Part shown: positions 61,311-64,000 of the stretch, one piece after another
Position numbering within the stretch: position 1 is the first letter of the stretch
Layout of the letters: each line of letters opens with the position of its first letter
Source of the DNA: Gonocerus acuteangulatus
Lineage: Eukaryota; Arthropoda; Insecta; Hemiptera; Coreidae
Reading direction: 5' to 3'
NCBI GenBank assembly: GCA_946811695.1
Contig: OX328128.1
Span: 29,559,457-29,623,456, forward strand
Length of the DNA: 64,000 nucleotides
Notes under the pieces: model-generated
Told to the model about the DNA's origin: nothing
Database searches by the model: none
The model's input: only the letters and a program-made list of their open reading frames with translations
Made by a program: the position numbers and the translations under genes

Positions 61311-61919
61311 GTTGACGATTTAACAAGTGCGGTTGCTGTTTGAACATACTTTCGCTGTATGCGGTGCATGCCCCCGGGGGCATATACAGCATTATTCTTC
61401 ATATCTGAAGGCTCTTATTTAACTAGCAATCAAAGGAAACGATATAATGCACTGATTTTTCGCAGAATCATTGCATCTAACATCAGTAAATATACATTCA
61501 AAGCAGGAGGAGGATCTGGAAATATGATCAAATAAAAAATTCTAAATAATTTAAAAAATGTATTTTACAAATATACGGAATATTCTATTGTTCTAAAATA
61601 AGTAAATAAATTATTGCCACTTTAAACAACATTATTACAATATACATTATACAACAATCCAATATAAAAAAAGTTCAATATTAAAAAATTCTTTTAATTT
61701 AGTTGGCATAAATCGATCCCGAATTCTCAATATTCATCCTAATAAAGGCCAATAACATATAACACGCCTGACTTTCTTCGTAACCTCCTTGATGGACATG
61801 CTTCTTCGAAAATTTTGTTAACACCCAATACACACTCTTCTATTTATCCTTCCAGGCCCATCCGGTTTTATAAATGTATGTTGCCTTAAACTCCCTTCTC
61901 TTTAAATTATATTTTAAAT
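61311..61919. other. Non-coding stretch
   Basis: No gene recognised; a short GC palindrome (ATGCCCCCGGGGGCAT) lies near 61368. Confidence 0.5.
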
Positions 61920-62046
61920 TATATTTTAAATTTTTAACGAAAGATCAAATCCTACCAAATAACTGCTTCTATTCCTTTACTACAGCACAAGGGATATGAA
62001 CGGAACCGGGCCAAGATGACGCAGGTTCTGCGAGTCGGACTTTTTA
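61920..62046 (-). mobile_element. HINE 5'-end fragment, minus
   Basis: GGGATATGAACGGAACCGGGCCAAGATGACGC with GCGAGTCGGACTTTTT at 62032-62046 is the reverse complement of the family 5' terminus. The rest of the element is absent. Confidence 0.7.
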
Positions 62047-62084
62047 ATGTATAATTATCCATTATCATTTGGTTATTACTATTT

Positions 62085-62145
62085 TTTTAATTATTATTAT
62101 TATGGTGCGTCGGCTACTATGGCCAATGGTAATAATAAAACGGGA
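62085..62145 (-). mobile_element. Isolated SINE/LINE 3' tail
   Basis: On the minus strand: CATTGGCCATAGTAGCCGAC, then GCACCATAATAATAATAA. This resembles the tail shared by the tRNA- and 5S-derived SINEs (TAATGGCCTAGATTAGTCGA, then TGCGCCGTTA). Only the tail is present. Confidence 0.5.
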
Positions 62146-64000
62146 TATTATGAATGAAAAATATACCTTAAAAGTTTTAAAAAATAACAAATCAGAAAAT
62201 CGAAATGAATAGAAAAAAGTAGCTGTCATAAACACTAAAAAAAAAGTACTTATTTACTGTATGAAAAATGTAAATAAAAATTATTATAAAACAGAACAGA
62301 ATAAATTTCTTTTTGCATATGAAATTATTATATCATAAAACTAAAAAAAAAAATTTGCCTTTGTTTTCATTCATAGTATCCCGTTCAATATTCAATCTAC
62401 AACTTTGATCTTGGTATTTTCTGAAAGGAAAATTAATAGGCTACACCGTTTGTATCGAAGTGTTTTTACGTGCAAGGCTTGATTTCAGTGATAAATAGGA
62501 ATTTGTCTACAAAAGGGCGATATGTTTCAGTTTTTTGCGTTTTACGCGCAAACGGTGCGTCGGATCAAAAGATGTCGCAGAATAAATTAGTCATAAAATT
62601 AAATTTTCTATCAGAATTCGTCATAAAAAATACCTGCTCCCATTGGAAAATCTAGAGTTAGATGCGCTGGAGAAAAACTGGAGAATGTTACAAAGTCAAC
62701 TAAACCTTCAAAAGAAACCTCATGCAACATAACTATGACCTAACTATGACCTACCAAGTTTGATATTAAAATTCCAACAACGATAGGAGGAAAAGGGGGT
62801 GGACACATATACTGGGACACCCTGTATATCAATTCTTAGCCAAAGCTAAGGCTAGAAACAATTTAAGATATAGCATGTTCAAATAGATGGTTTACTTGGA
62901 GGGAAAAGGGCATGGCCTATATTCCCCGTGCAAGAAATTGGCGGTAAAAATTATCTCTGTTATAACCTTATTACTAGGAGGATTAAAACGTTTTTAGTCA
63001 CTAGTGATAAATATTAGACACTATTTCCTTTGTCTGACCTCTCAAAGCCTTCCCTAGTCTTAAACGAGACATAATCAGTTTTTATAATGTTTCATGTATC
63101 GTGTTGTTCCTTGAAATGGACGTTTTCAAATGGTGGAACCATGGGGAATATTTCCTTCAAAATTTTGCCCTGCGGAATTGAACTTTACCGTCTATTTGAA
63201 CAGGCTATAACTCCTCTACGTAATAAATCGATATGCTTCAATAAAAACTAACGGATCAATACAAGACAATTTAGGGTTATTGAATTACAAGGACATGACA
63301 GAGAAATCCTGTTACTCCAAACACTCGCTGCCATCTTGAACATGATTGTCGAGGGCGTGTGTGCGTACGTGCTTGGGGTGGAGGCGCGCTGACTGAGTGT
63401 TTTATTATATTTCGTCCCTGTCCTCCTAGCCTACGTCACCCCAAATTCTTGTCCACTGCCCGAAAACGAAGTTAGCTCCGCTTTTTTACGCTTCGTTACA
63501 TTTCTAAATCATCAACATCTGAACATGGAAGAAGAAATTAAACGGTTGCTAAAGTCCAGTGTCTCGTTGAATAGTGGTTGAATAAAAACTGTTCCTGTGT
63601 TATTAAAATCGTATAGAAATTCCAACCCTTGGATGCCCAAGCGGGCCTCTTGAATAATTTACTCTTAATATGCTTCGTTTAAACATATACTTTTTTTGTG
63701 CTTTTAGGCTTGGTATAGAGCAAAATAAAGCAACTATCTACTTCACTGTCCAAGAACGGTTGTTAACTCAGGTGAAAGTATAAATATTAATTTCATCAAT
63801 TGATGTTCATTAATTACTGTTTAGGAATATTTCTCTCATTAATTTTTGAAGTTTTTTATTGACCTTAGACTGCTTATACATTCTTGAAAATAGACATCTA
63901 AGAGGGGATCTGTAAATCTAGGAATATATACAGTTAACATTTTCTGAAACATGTGACTCCAATATAATTTTAAAGAAAAGTGAGATTTTAAGCACGAAAA
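62146..64000. other. Non-coding stretch
   Basis: TACTGGGACACCCTGTATAT at 62807-62828 looks like a mariner-type terminus, but no partner end was seen. The short frame beginning near 63522 (about 20 codons) is not supported as a gene. Confidence 0.5.

Noticed and set aside
62807..62828. Mariner-like terminus TACTGGGACACCCTGTATAT
   Set aside because: No matching inverted end or transposase remnant found nearby; too short to call.

Overview
This window looks like intergenic or intronic DNA from an AT-rich arthropod nuclear genome, most likely an insect; I cannot name the species. The evidence is long (TA)n arrays, tRNA- and 5S-derived SINEs, several LINE remnants, hAT, Merlin, Tigger and Harbinger-type DNA elements, and a 200-N assembly gap (30896-31095). 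I find no convincing host protein-coding gene. The only long open frame (41370-43094, minus) is the reverse transcriptase of a non-LTR retrotransposon.

The dominant component is one dispersed family that I read as a Helentron-associated (DINE-1/HINE-like) non-autonomous element. One end carries TTAGCGCGGTTCC and the other carries its reverse complement GGAACCGCGCTAA. The second end folds into a stem-loop just before CTAA, and the core holds a (TA)n array plus tandem units of about 345 bp. Copies or fragments lie at 1-1164, 4175-5880, 19466-19775, 26213-28151, 30230-30895, 32755-34055, 36266-37680, 38376-39854, 54238-58564 and 61920-62046. A diverged subfamily with 143-bp tandem units is at 51511-52744.

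Layered onto this are elements with exact termini: a hAT element (22320-23282, TSD CCTTAAAC); a second hAT (24083-25649, TSD CTGTATAC) with a Tigger/pogo element nested inside it (24433-25322); a Merlin element (52975-53434, TSD AATAATAC) still carrying an 89-residue transposase C-terminus; a Harbinger-like MITE (13112-13472, TSD TTA) inside a SINE; and a 5'-truncated LINE (13999-15030, 12-bp TSD) inside another repeat. A tRNA-derived SINE (28185-28408, 43993-44178) and a 5S rRNA-derived SINE (50926-51108, minus) share a 3' tail. Remnants with hammerhead-like motifs, suggestive of Penelope-type elements, form inverted pairs at 16723-17106 and 17932-18936.

The most unusual structures are long hairpins. 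A perfect 249-bp palindrome sits inside the TA core of one HINE copy (58111-58359). A homologous but diverged palindrome, cut by the window edge, sits in the same position of another copy (1-154). Other large foldbacks are at 10808-11560 and 35211-35467. Between these elements the sequence is AT-rich, with simple repeats and no gene I can support.
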